NCBI RefSeq assembly: GCF_933775445.1
Contig: NC_065878.1
Location: 10,985,395 to 11,049,394, forward strand
Reading direction: 5' to 3'
Source of the DNA: Argentina anserina
Lineage: Eukaryota; Streptophyta; Magnoliopsida; Rosales; Rosaceae
DNA: 64,000 bases
The position numbers and the translations under genes are program-made. The notes under the pieces are model-generated. The model ran no database searches, had not been told where the DNA came from, and saw nothing but the letters and a program-made list of their open reading frames with translations. Of the stretch, positions 11,841-22,400 are shown in pieces (position 1 is the stretch's first letter; the number at the start of each line of letters is the position of its first letter).

Positions 11841-14266
11841 TATAATATTTCAGAAATGTATAATTATTTTTTAATTATTGTTCGGAGATATTTAAATTGG
11901 TGGTGATCTGATTATATAGTACGAGTGAGAAAACAAAATTGTTCAAGCGATTTATACTCAGAAACGTTATCGTGAGCGGTCAAGAGTTGACTTTTTATCC
12001 ATTAGAAAATCTCAGAAAATTTCATTCATGAAAGTCGTAGAGTTCGTAGACGCGCGGCACGCTTTAATCGGATGTCTTATGTGAAAGTTATTAGCAACGA
12101 CAATTTGGTTTCCGATTTTGGGATAAGTATAAAAGAAAGGAGATGAGAATATAAATTAAGAAAATAAGTTTTTCCCAAAATCAGCTCGGTTACTGTTCAC
12201 CCGAGTTCGGTATTGTTCATGCGATTTTTCCCTCTTTGTTGCCGGATCTTTCTCCGGCCATATCTCTGTCGTCCGGCGACAGAATTGAGTCAGACCGGTG
12301 GCATTGGAACCGTCTCTTCATCTCCTACTGATCTGGGTTAGTGTTTGGGAGAGGTTCAAGCTGGTTAAAACCCAGAAATGAAGAACAAGGCAGTTACCCC
12401 GTTTTGAAGAAGTGAGGAGGACTCTCTCCTCCGGCAACCATTTAAGGAGATTCTTCTTATGTGTTATAGCTTGTAGCATGTATATCAACCCTCTAAAACA
12501 GTTTTATCTATTTCGAAATGCACAAGGAGAATCGACGATTTCTTTTTCTAGGGTCTATGAATAGTGCCAATTTTATGTTTTTCGTTGATTGGACTATTTA
12601 GACTTGGATTTAGACTTTGTTGTCAACTAGAAAGTTGTTGGAAATGTTGTTTAGATTGTGGTGGTAAATTTTGGTGATCATTGGTGGTCACTGGAACAGT
12701 GGTAGTGCCGCCACTGTTGGCGGCGTGTGGCGGTGTGGTGGGTCATGTGTCGGAGTAATGGTTTACTCCATTTTGATGTGCTCGTCGATACGAGCATTTA
12801 CATAGGTCATTTGCATGTGTTAGGTTAATTCTTGAGTAAGTTAGTTGTTGTTAAAGGTTTGGTGATTCTAGGTTGAATTGTGGTTGTCGTATCTCAAGTG
12901 TTAATGACTCGTAACCTTGATATGAATTAGGTACTTGTTGCTTGGTTATGGAGTGATTGTGATAGCTAGTACCTTCCTTATTTTGAGTAGAAGACGCAGC
13001 AGGAGCTAAGGTGAGTAAATCTCACAATGATCATCATGATCGAAGTAGTGTTATAATTATTGAATTTAGTTTGAGTTGTTAACATAGTCATTGCATCACT
13101 AGCTTATAAAAATTATTCTAAAAATATGTTTTGGTTTAAATTACGTGAACTTTATCATCTACGGTTCATGGGTAAGTTCAACGCTAGTTTAATAAATGAT
13201 TTTAAAAGGTTTTAGTGATTATGGATTATGGTGAATATGAGTAAATCTCACTATGACAAGTTTACCCTTGTCAGTGACTCATATTTATGATTTCTTTCAC
13301 TGAGTGAACTGTGACATGACTGACATCGATATAATATAGTGGGTTATGTATGTGTACAAAAATGGTAAATACAATACATATATATGAGTTGCTATATTAT
13401 ATAATGTTACGGTTTTTATTTAAATTATGAAATTTTATTGGTTGCGATTAATCGTAGTGGATGAGACCGGAAGGGAGATAATGTACCTTCCCGCATAATG
13501 GATTATTGGAATGACATTATATATTTATTATTGTGCAAGAGTGGCTTGGTTGTAGTACATAAACATGCGTGAATTATTATATTGTACGTGGTTTTAACAT
13601 TGAGTCTTGTTAAAACGTTTTCTGATCTTCGGACGTTGTTGACATTAAATCAGAAAGTTAAAGCTCTAGTATGTCTGCCGTTGTACTTTATGAGGGGTAA
13701 CAAATGAGTTACCTGGGTCTCATGAGTACACATGTTTTAAAATGATATTGGGTAACCAGATGGGCTGCCCAGTGTCTCATGAGTACACATATTTTAAAAT
13801 AATATTGGGTAACCAGATGAGCTGCCCAGTGTCTCATGAATACACATGTCTTAAAATGTTATCTATTATATTTCCTTTGTATGTGATGTATGTTATAATG
13901 TTGGTTTACTCATACGGGCTGAAAAGCTTACCGGGTTTGTGTTTACAATCCCGGGCACCAAATCGATGGGTGTAGAGGATAGTTCTGCAGGTGGGGATTA
14001 GCAGGTTCAGAGAACTTACTCAAAAGATTACTGAGGGTTTCTTTCTTTTATTTGTGCTGAGAATTGAGTGAAAAATTATATTTCCAATTGTTATAATACT
14101 TGAGATATAAAATGGTTATGTGTTATTTAAATTGACTGAGTCGTACTGTGAACTCAGTTTCGATACACTGTTGCTATAAGATTATTTCAATATATTTGGG
14201 ATTATTTTAAAGTTTTCATGATTTTAAATTCGAATTTTTATCATTCGAAATTTCGGGGTTATGACA
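11841..14266 (+). mobile_element. Solo LTR of a Ty3/gypsy element
   Basis: 2426 bp between 5-bp target duplications CTGAG (11836-11840 and 14267-14271). Copy B shows the empty site (GAGACTGAGTCACTCGATC near 55610). Ends are TATAATATTTC (canonical TG decayed to TA) and GGGGTTATGACA. It carries the GTAGAGTTCGTAGACGCG block, a TATA-like GTATAAAAG at about 12128, and the hairpin and splice-donor-like GTGAGTAAATCTCAC at 13011-13025. A short CATGAGTACACAT-containing tandem repeat lies at 13715-13850. No internal domain, so it arose by LTR-LTR recombination. Confidence 0.9.
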
Positions 14267-14619
14267 CTGAGTCACTTGATCACTTAGACTTCATATACTG
14301 CAATTCTTTCCTTTATAGTGATACATCGACAAATGATAGGCATATAAGTGGAGTACAAACTCAAACTCTTTTAAATTACTGCCAAGCCTTTCTATATCAT
14401 AAACCATTCTGGTTATAGTCCACTACTCCCCAGCATACTCTGTTCTTCTTGCGGATGGGAATTGAATTTGTCCGATGACTTCAAGTCCATCCCTCACAGT
14501 AGTAGCGGATCCAGGATTCACAACTCATGGGGACTTGAAATTTTTTCCTCAAATCCATCCCTCAACGATCGAAGTGATAAAACTTTATGGCACCTGAAAT
14601 ATTTAACTATAATGTATTA

Positions 14620-14986
14620 GAGCTGAAAATGCTGACTCTCTATTATAACTTTTAAGCTATTTTAGAGAGCATATTTATCTTTTTACGAAAATTAGTAGAT
14701 ACATCAGACTCTCTATTATAATTTTGCTCTAACTTTGAGTTATCTTACTCGACAAATTTGTCTAGTGAGATAGTTCAAAGTTAAAATATTCTTTATATGA
14801 AATTATATATAATTTATAAATAAATTTAAAATACTTTTTAGGCATGTAATGAGAACTTTAAATTCAAATAAAGCTAAAATAGAGAGAACTGATGTAGACG
14901 TATTTCGAAATTGGCTAGCCAAAATGCCTTATAAACTATTTAATTAAAATTTAACTAAAATATAGCTAGTATTGCTAAAGATGCTC
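14620..14986. mobile_element. Tourist-like (PIF/Harbinger) MITE
   Basis: 367 bp flanked by TTA trinucleotides (14617-14619, 14987-14989). Ends are GAGCTGAAAATGC and, read inward from the right, GAGCATCTTTAGC. The copy B empty site near 57485 reads ATGTATTAGATGTATAC. Non-coding. Confidence 0.75.
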
Positions 14987-15378
14987 TTAGATGTATACTT
15001 TGTTTATATGAGAATAGCTAGAAACCCTATTCAAAATACTGTAAGTTTAGTTGATTGCCAAAAAACATTTTTTGGAATTGATCAAAGAGCTTAATCAAAT
15101 GTAATGCTCAATGAAAGTATAATAGATTAATTACATGTTGAAGAATTTAAGGAAGATCGGAACTTGAAAATAAATGGAAAAATAGACTCAAAGAAGAAAT
15201 TAAGGAAGATTAAAACTAGAAATTAAATGGAAAAGTAGACTCAAACATTTGCATTTGTTAGGATTTGATCTCACGTGGGCTTGATATTAACAAAACTCTA
15301 AAACCAAACCTACTTGAGGGGCCACTTTAAACTTAAAGTAGGGAAACTTAAGTCCCCCACTTGACAACTTATATATAC

Positions 15379-15952
15379 TAGGGTTGGGCATAAACCGATT
15401 CTAAATAGATAAACCGACCAAATCTAACAGAATTATGATTTAGTGACCGAATCGATTTCAAATGGACTACAAAATGGATTCAACAAGTCCAAAATAAATT
15501 GAAATGGTTTCATAGGTTGACCTGACTGCTTATAAACCGAACCGATTAAATTAATTTTGATGTATTAAAAAATAATAAGTTTATTAAAAGCTAATAAATA
15601 TATTGTTTGCATATAAAAGAACAAGTTGTAAGTTTGGTGCAGTGGTTCTTTACCATTGTCTTCGAGAGGTAGGGGCCGGTTTGACTCATACCTCATGCAA
15701 AATTTAAAAAGTTTTGCAATGGGTTGAATTGTCCACGTGTGGACTTGGGCTGGGTCGGTTTGCAACCCGTTTATTTTGACTCTAGTCAAAATTCATGACC
15801 GAAGCTGATCTGAATTTAAATTCGGTCAAATTGAAATTTTCGGCCCGATTCCTTTAAATTCGGTGGCAATTTCTAATTTTGTCCAACCGATGAATTGATT
15901 TCAAAAATTAATTGGGCAAAAAACCGACCCGAACCGACTTTGCCAAGCCCAG
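15379..15952. mobile_element. Second hAT-type element with Pol III-like boxes (opposite orientation)
   Basis: About 574 bp, related to 3943-4504 in reverse. It starts TAGGGTTGGGCATAAACC and ends near CGAACCGACTTTGCCAAGCCC. The plus strand holds TTGGTGCAGTGG (A-box-like) and a decayed GGTTTGACTC (B-box-like). No clear target duplication, so the right limit is approximate. Confidence 0.65.
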
Positions 15953-15959
15953 TAGTCTT

Positions 15960-16670
15960 ATACACCTAGATCCACGCCTGTCTTAGGATAAACTAATAAG
16001 TTAAGATAAGCTGTCCTGGAGTATGCCAAGTACTTGAGCTGTTAGAATATTCCTCTAGTGTAAATGTTGGGGTAGGATGAGCCATGTCATGCAAGCAACA
16101 ACGTGACTTGACTGAGACCTGGCCAATTGGGCGAGCTTGACGACAGCCTCAGACCCATCTGTAAGGGGCACCAATTGTAATCAACTCTATACAATCGCAC
16201 AGAGAGGAGTTCTAATTGATTATAGGAAATGAAAAAGATTTTTTTTTAACACGAAAGGACACAAATTACAAAGACGAGCCTCTGGATCAAGAAGTTAAAT
16301 TATAACTAAATGTGGGGTAAATTTTTCGCTCACCAAATGACATTACTTCGAGGAGAAAATAATTTGGCGAGCATTATTTCTAGAGGAGTTCTCATCATGA
16401 AAAATCACCTTGTATTCAAATTAGAGCTACGGTGAATCGTCTCACGGTTAAATTAGACTACGAGATCACCTTGCGGCCGAATTGGGTTTCGGTGAATCCT
16501 CGCGGCCAAATTTGACTATAGTGAATCACCTCACTGCCAAACTGGTGCTTTTATCGAGTGTTGTTACAGTGGATTCGGTCTTGAAGGAATCATGTCACGG
16601 TAATATTGAGCCACTAACCAAACTTCGTTATGGTGAAGATAGACCACGATCAAATCAGATCACAATCAAC
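15960..16670. other. Intergenic region with a degenerate tandem array
   Basis: No gene is recognised. At about 16425-16560 an imperfect tandem array of roughly 35-45 bp units repeats words such as CGGTGAATC and CGGCCAAATT. The remainder looks like decayed repeat sequence of unknown class. Confidence 0.4.
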
Positions 16671-16673
16671 TAA

Positions 16674-18255
16674 GAGCATCCGCACCGACAAGCAAACGGA
16701 GAAAAGCTGCTCAAGCATGAGGTGGGATCACCTGGATTTGCTCGAGCAAACCTAGATCATAGCTCGCAGCGGCATCAATGGAGGTTTGACTTGCTCGCCC
16801 AGTCAACCTTCCGGTTTTGCTCCATCTTCCATTGGAGCAAACTTTGCTCGGCCTTTCGCTCGACCAAATAACGGAGCACACATCACGTGGGTGACGTATT
16901 TTTTCTTCTTTTATCAGCCAGTAAAAAGTGAAAAACAAATTACGGACCAATGATGTGATGACACATGGCTTATTGACGGTGTCATTCAAACTCCAAAGGT
17001 TTAATAGATTTTGGCTTCCATTTGAATCAAAAATTTCAATCAAACGGTCAAAATACATAGGCAACGGTTACTATTTGATCAGAACGGAAACAACCCCAAA
17101 AAATAGTTTAAAAAATCTCAAAAATTTGCCTATAAATACTACTTCAATTTTAGATCAACTCACACCAATTTGTGCACAACAAATTTCACATCTTCCTCCA
17201 TCTCCACTTTCATTTCGTTTAGCATTTTATTTCCCAAACAATGGGCTCCCATTGGCTTCCTTCTGAAGATTTACAAATGTGCATCTCTTTTGTTCGTCAT
17301 AGCGTTGATGAATACGACGGTAACAAACAAAAAAGAGATAAATTGTGGGAGACAATTCATGCCGATTATATGCAAAATTGGGTGCTAGCATCCGGTGAGA
17401 AACCTCCAAATGAGCCGAGGACCCAATTTGCGCTCGCTTCTCACTACAACAAGTTCAAACTACTCTTGCAAAAATTGGGCGAATGTTTGGCGATGGCACG
17501 GCAACATGTAGCTAGCGGCACTTCGTGAATGGATGAAGTAAGTTTTCATTGTTTTATCATATATTATACTTTTTATTCGATTATATATATAATTAAATTA
17601 TGTAATTTATATATCTAATTTGTTTTAAATATGTAGCATTGTTTACATTATTTGTTTTATCCAATTTGTTTAAATTATGTAATTAAATATGTACCTAATA
17701 TAATTTTTTCATTAGGAACGACAAGCTCAATCATGTTACTATAATGCCAAAAAGAAAAAGTTTACACACTTTGAATGTTGGAAAGTGGTTAAGGATCATC
17801 CATCTTTTGTTGCGGTGCTACCTACTACTCCATCTCCATATGCAAGTAGTTACGATGCTACTCCTTCCGCAACCAAATCATCTCCAACCATCAATTTGGA
17901 TGACGACCAAGTGAATGAGACACCTCAAAACAACACGGCAGTTTCCTCAAGTCCGCCAAGACCAATGGGAACCAAGGCGGCAAAGGAAGCTAGGCACCAA
18001 AAGAAACAGGGTAAGACTTCTATTGAGTAACGAGTTGAGGTTTTGTATACCATTGCACATGACCAAGTATCATGGTACGTCAAGAGGCTAGCGCATAATG
18101 AAAGTGAGCTTAATTATTATACGGAGTATATAGACATTCAAAAGCGGAAGGAAACAAGGGCGGAAGAAGAGTTGCGATTGAAGAAACAAGAGAATGACAC
18201 AAGGATCATGACAATGGATTTGGAGGCTATGACATTAAGCATGATTATCTTATAA
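16674..18255 (+). mobile_element. PIF/Harbinger-type relic, left end with ORF1 only
   Basis: The left end GAGCATCCGCACCGACAAGC follows a TAA trinucleotide (16671-16673), the usual PIF/Harbinger pattern. The subterminal region is rich in GCTCG words. It carries an ORF1-type gene at 17241-18255 but no DDE transposase. No matching right end (GATGCTC followed by TTA) was found before LCMT1, so the element is truncated. Confidence 0.65.
17241..18255 (+). pseudogene. PIF/Harbinger ORF1-like (Myb/SANT-like, NAM-associated) pseudogene
   Basis: ORF1 proteins of PIF/Harbinger transposons are DNA-binding helpers of the transposase. Exon 1 starts at 17241 with MGSHWLPSEDLQMCISFVRH, the tryptophan-anchored Myb/SANT-like pattern, and stays open to 17528. 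An intron with GTAAGT near 17538 and acceptor at 17715 leads to exon 2 from 17716, with FTHFECWKVVKDHPSF and PRPMGTKAAKEARHQKKQ, the conserved NAM-associated C-terminal pattern. The frame breaks twice: a TGA near 17526 before the donor and a TAA near 18028 before the final coiled-coil-like segment (RKETRAEEELRLKKQENDT). Assigned by motif similarity; no partner transposase is nearby. Confidence 0.7.
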
Positions 18256-19365
18256 TATGTGATATGTCCAAAATTGATCTAACATTCATGTCAGGCTTGA
18301 ACCCTTCAACCGTCTTCCTATAAGAACCATTGCTACGAAGGGTCAAAACTCAAAAGGCACCTGCTATTCCTCGCACTTGAACATTGTTCTTTTCTTTTTC
18401 CGGTCTCGATTGCTACAGGTGCATGTAGAATGAAAACACATTGGCGTCCTTATAAGTAAGGAACATACAAGACCATCGTAGAAAGATAGCCTTAAGTAGA
18501 CATGAGAAAGCAGTGAAACCATTTCAATGTTGGGGGAAATCTTCAATGCATATTGTAACTTTAAAAATGAACACAATTTGTGGGAGATGACAGTGTATCA
18601 ATAAACCGTATGCTATGTAACTGTTTTTTGAAATTTAACGAGATACAACATTTCACCTGCAACTTATACATTCGGTGATGTCAAATCGCAGCTGTTCCAA
18701 AAGAACCAAATTCGAGACCTAGCCAAAACAATAAGTCGTGTTCGATTCCTCTCAAATGTATTTCCGGCTTAGCGGCAAGAAAATGTTCAAGAGATGCCCA
18801 ACTGTTTAACTTGGTTCATTTTCAGAAAAGTGATGCAATCCAATTTTAAAACCACCGGTTTATATTCACTCGAATAAAAATCTCTACATATATACGATGA
18901 CAAATCTAAACAAACGCGGAAAACTAGAAAAAACAATGTCAACTCATGCACTCCTCGCCAATTGCACTGCAGTCCAGTTTGAGACAGCCACCGCACGCGA
19001 CGGTAAGAACTTGGGTTCCGACGCCGGTGAAACCCAGCGACTCACTTATGCTGCGATGGTGAAAGATTTCTATTGAAATAGCTGATAAAATAAGTGGAAA
19101 GAAGGAGCGTGGCAGTGCAGAGAGGGGGAGTGAAAAATAAGCTTCTAGAATTAGCATTAAGCTAGAAACTGCTCACACCCGTAGGGGTGTGGAAAAATGG
19201 GCGGTTATTATTGTGAATATTTAATATTCTGAAAATATTTATGTTTTGATTATAAAACCCTAACCCTTATTTATTTATATACTAATGTGAAATGTGAAAT
19301 GGTATTTTTGGAAGTTCGTAATTTGGTAGTACTTTAGGTACTGGCTTTATAGTAGTAGAGATAGA
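18256..19365. other. Intergenic region upstream of LCMT1
   Basis: No gene is recognised. Short minus-strand frames at 18364-18576 and 18787-19157 have no recognisable domain. GGCTTTATAGTAGTAGAGATA at about 19342-19362 recurs near 46642-46662 and probably marks the end of a dispersed repeat. The LCMT1 promoter should lie at the right side, but I see no convincing TATA box. Confidence 0.4.
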
Positions 19366-19485
19366 AGGGAAAACGTGGGCTCGGGTCCGGGTTTAGATAT
19401 TAGGCCCAACCCGACTGGCTCTACGAGAGCCAGAAAAGTGAGACAGAAGCAAGCACACACACACAAGCTTTGCATCTCAGAAACA

Positions 19486-22400
19486 ATGGCGAAGCCAGTT
19501 GCTGATTGGCAGAGCAACAAGGAAGCAGTTCAGGCCACTAACGACGACGCTTCCGCCAGCAAACTGTACTCTCTCTCTCTCTCTCAAAGTTTCTTTCTTT
19601 CTCTATTCTAATCTTGCAGGCTTCAAAACCCAACAGAGCATTATGTGTCCTATGTTCATTTTCACTTACACTCTGTTTGGCTTGGAAGAAAAATAAACCC
19701 AGAAGGATTGAACTTTAGGACTCTGGTGTTACTGAGTTGAGATGTAAAGTTGCCAACTTTGAACTGTGTTGTGATGTGATTCTAGGTCATGTGTGAAAAA
19801 GGGTTACATAAAAGATGATTATGTCCATTTGTTTGTGAGGAGGCCAGTGAGAAGATCACCCATTATTAACCGTGGTATGTGTTTTTTTTTGTGTTGTGAT
19901 AAGAGTTTTACAACTTGGAATTTAATCAATGGTGGAGAGTTTTGATTTTCTTGGTTTTTGCTGTGTTTTGAATAATGAAGGTTACTTTGCCCGCTGGGCT
20001 GCGTTCCGCAAGCTTTTGAATCAGTTTCTTGATACTGAAGTCGGCGAAAAGGGTGAGTTGAGGAAGCAGATACTGTCGCTTGGGGCTGGGTTTGATACCA
20101 CTTATTTCCAGTTGCAGGTGCGTTTGTTTTTCATGTTTTGAGCCTTTGATTTTTTCAGTAATTGAGATGCATTGCAGTTGCATTGATGTGTATGCATTTG
20201 CATGGTTTGGCTTTGTAATTGTGAAATAAAATGAACCTGTTTTAACTTTAAAGATAAGCAGGGATTAGGATATCCTAAACTCTTGTTCGGTCAAGTTTCA
20301 TAGTTCGTTCTTGTCCTTAATCTTTGTCCTGTCTGTTGAGATGTTGATAACAGTGTATATGTGTGTGGAGGTGCTGAAATTCTCTTTTTTACTTGACCTC
20401 TTTGTTTGACAGGATGAAGGGACGGCACCGTATCTATATGTGGAGTTGGATTTTAAGGAGGTGCGAATTATAAATCATTAATTACTATGTGGGTACTGTT
20501 AGCAACAGACCGACTCTTCTTTTTGGTGCAGTGTGCCAAGTTACATTAAAAGTTTTAAGATTCAATACTTTGTGGATGAACTCGTGCTAACCAGCCCTCT
20601 AATTTGGGTTGGTTAGCATTTTAAGTCATGTGGTACAGAGAAAGTTGTCCTCCGTTTTTTATGTTTTAGTTGCACCTATGCCACAGTAAGAGGCTTGTGT
20701 TATATGGTCTTTTCTTTGTAGGTTACTAGAAAGAAAGCAACAATTATTGAAACCTGCAGTCAAATGAGGGACAAAATTAGTGCAACAGCATCAATCTCAC
20801 GAGGTCAGTACTCCTTGGTTGCTGGTGCTATGAATCTTTCGTTAATTGGTTTAAAATTGACTACACATGTCTTTGGAGTGCTGTTGAAGATTTGTTAAGT
20901 ACCTAGCTGAATCGGGAAAAATCAACCTCCATACATAACTTGGATCCATATCATCAGGATCACCAAGTTTTTCCAATAAAAGTTTTCAAAATAAAAATAC
21001 GTTTCTTTGTAGTTATATGAAGTTCAACTATTAGAGCTCCTCAAGTACATCAGTTTCCATTTTTACTTTTTTAGAGAGAGGAGAAGTGCTCAGTGACCAC
21101 TATAAGCTACTTCCAGTTGATTTGCGTGACATACATCAATTAAATGAGGTCATAGCTTTGGCTGGTATGGATCCCAGGTATGTAATTTGGGACAATATTC
21201 TTCCTTTGTTAAATTGAATTTCATCACTGACTTTGAACATTCTATAGATCTTTGAGCTGTTTGTGTCCGCTTTTATGGCATATCATGATTCTTTCTTTTC
21301 AATAATAACTATTGGATCCTGCTTAAGGATTATGATGCTTTTAGTTTCACTAAGATTATGTTATTGTTGCTAATACAGAGTTTTTTTTTAGTGTCACTAA
21401 GAGTTTCTTATTTATACTAATACAAATTGTTTCACCATAAAAATACTAGTCCACACTTCTAACTTATCTAAAATTCGGTTTGAAATTCTTGGGTTACTCC
21501 ATACCTAGGGTACTTTAAAAACCTTTTAGATTCTACAAACAGAATTAAAATATAAGGCCTGCTGAAGGGTTGAGCAGAGAGACTGGGAGAATTAAGTAGG
21601 GAATATTTTGTTTTGTATGAATAAGATTAATAAAATTTAAGTTTGGAATTTGTTAATAAAGAGAGAACCAAGATTGCAAGGAAGAATATAAGTGTAGTAC
21701 ATTTGAGAAGGCTGCCTGAACTGATTTTCTTTTCGACCTCCTTTGGTCTAATGAAAGCCTTGGAACCTGCAGTATAGTTGGCAATTTCAATAAAATTTCC
21801 ACTTCTTTTCTTTATTTTTAATTTTCCTCCAGTTTTCCCTAATACAATCATATAAGATCATGATACTAAATTTTCATTTAGATTTTCATGATTGATTATT
21901 GATTTTATTCTGTTATTATTATCAGCCTGCCGACTTTTATAATTGCAGAATGCGTTTTGATATACATTGATCCAAAATCTAGTCGCGAAATAGTTGGCTG
22001 GGCATCAAATACATTTTCAACAGCCATATTTTTCTTGTATGAGCAGGTAACACGGGAAAATGTCTCTTCTTGTTATGAAGGCTTTAGTTTGATCATTCTT
22101 GCTTCTTTTGATTTGTGATTACGTTAAGGAATAGACATCTTATATGGTTTCGTTCACACCTCATTGTGGTTCTTCATCAGATTCTCCCAGATGATGCTTT
22201 TGGGGAGCAGATGATCAGAAACTTGGAGGTCTGTTATTCTTCTCTCTTTTTTTTTTTGTTATTTGTATTGTTTATATTCTAAATAATATGGCACTTTTCT
22301 TAAAATGTGTATTCCTTATAATTCTTTGCCTATCTATTTCTATTTGTTATTTCAGTTCATTAGGTAGCAGATGTAATGAAAAAAAAAGAATAAGAAATTA

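Larger units (their letters stand above)
3489..15312. repeat. Segmental duplication, copy A (partner 51571-57815)
   Basis: Flanks and RLP coding sequence match 51571-57815 in the same orientation once the insertions are removed. Shared anchors are the sequence starting AGAGTTGGCCA at the left, the RLP 3' flank with ATATAGCTCAACTATAACAG, the upstream block with CTATATATAAAAACTCACAA, and the CTTGATATTAACAAAACT block at the right. Copy A has lost the RLP N-terminus and gained at least six transposons. The ancestral block was about 4.7 kb. Confidence 0.85.

Noticed and set aside
13715..13850. Short regularly repeated units resembling a CRISPR-like array
   Set aside because: They lie inside a plant LTR, are imperfect tandem copies without unique spacers, and the organism is a eukaryote.
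19160..19365. Small transposon just upstream of LCMT1
   Set aside because: Only its apparent end (GGCTTTATAGTAGTAGAGATA) is shared with 46642-46662. No inverted ends or target duplication could be shown.
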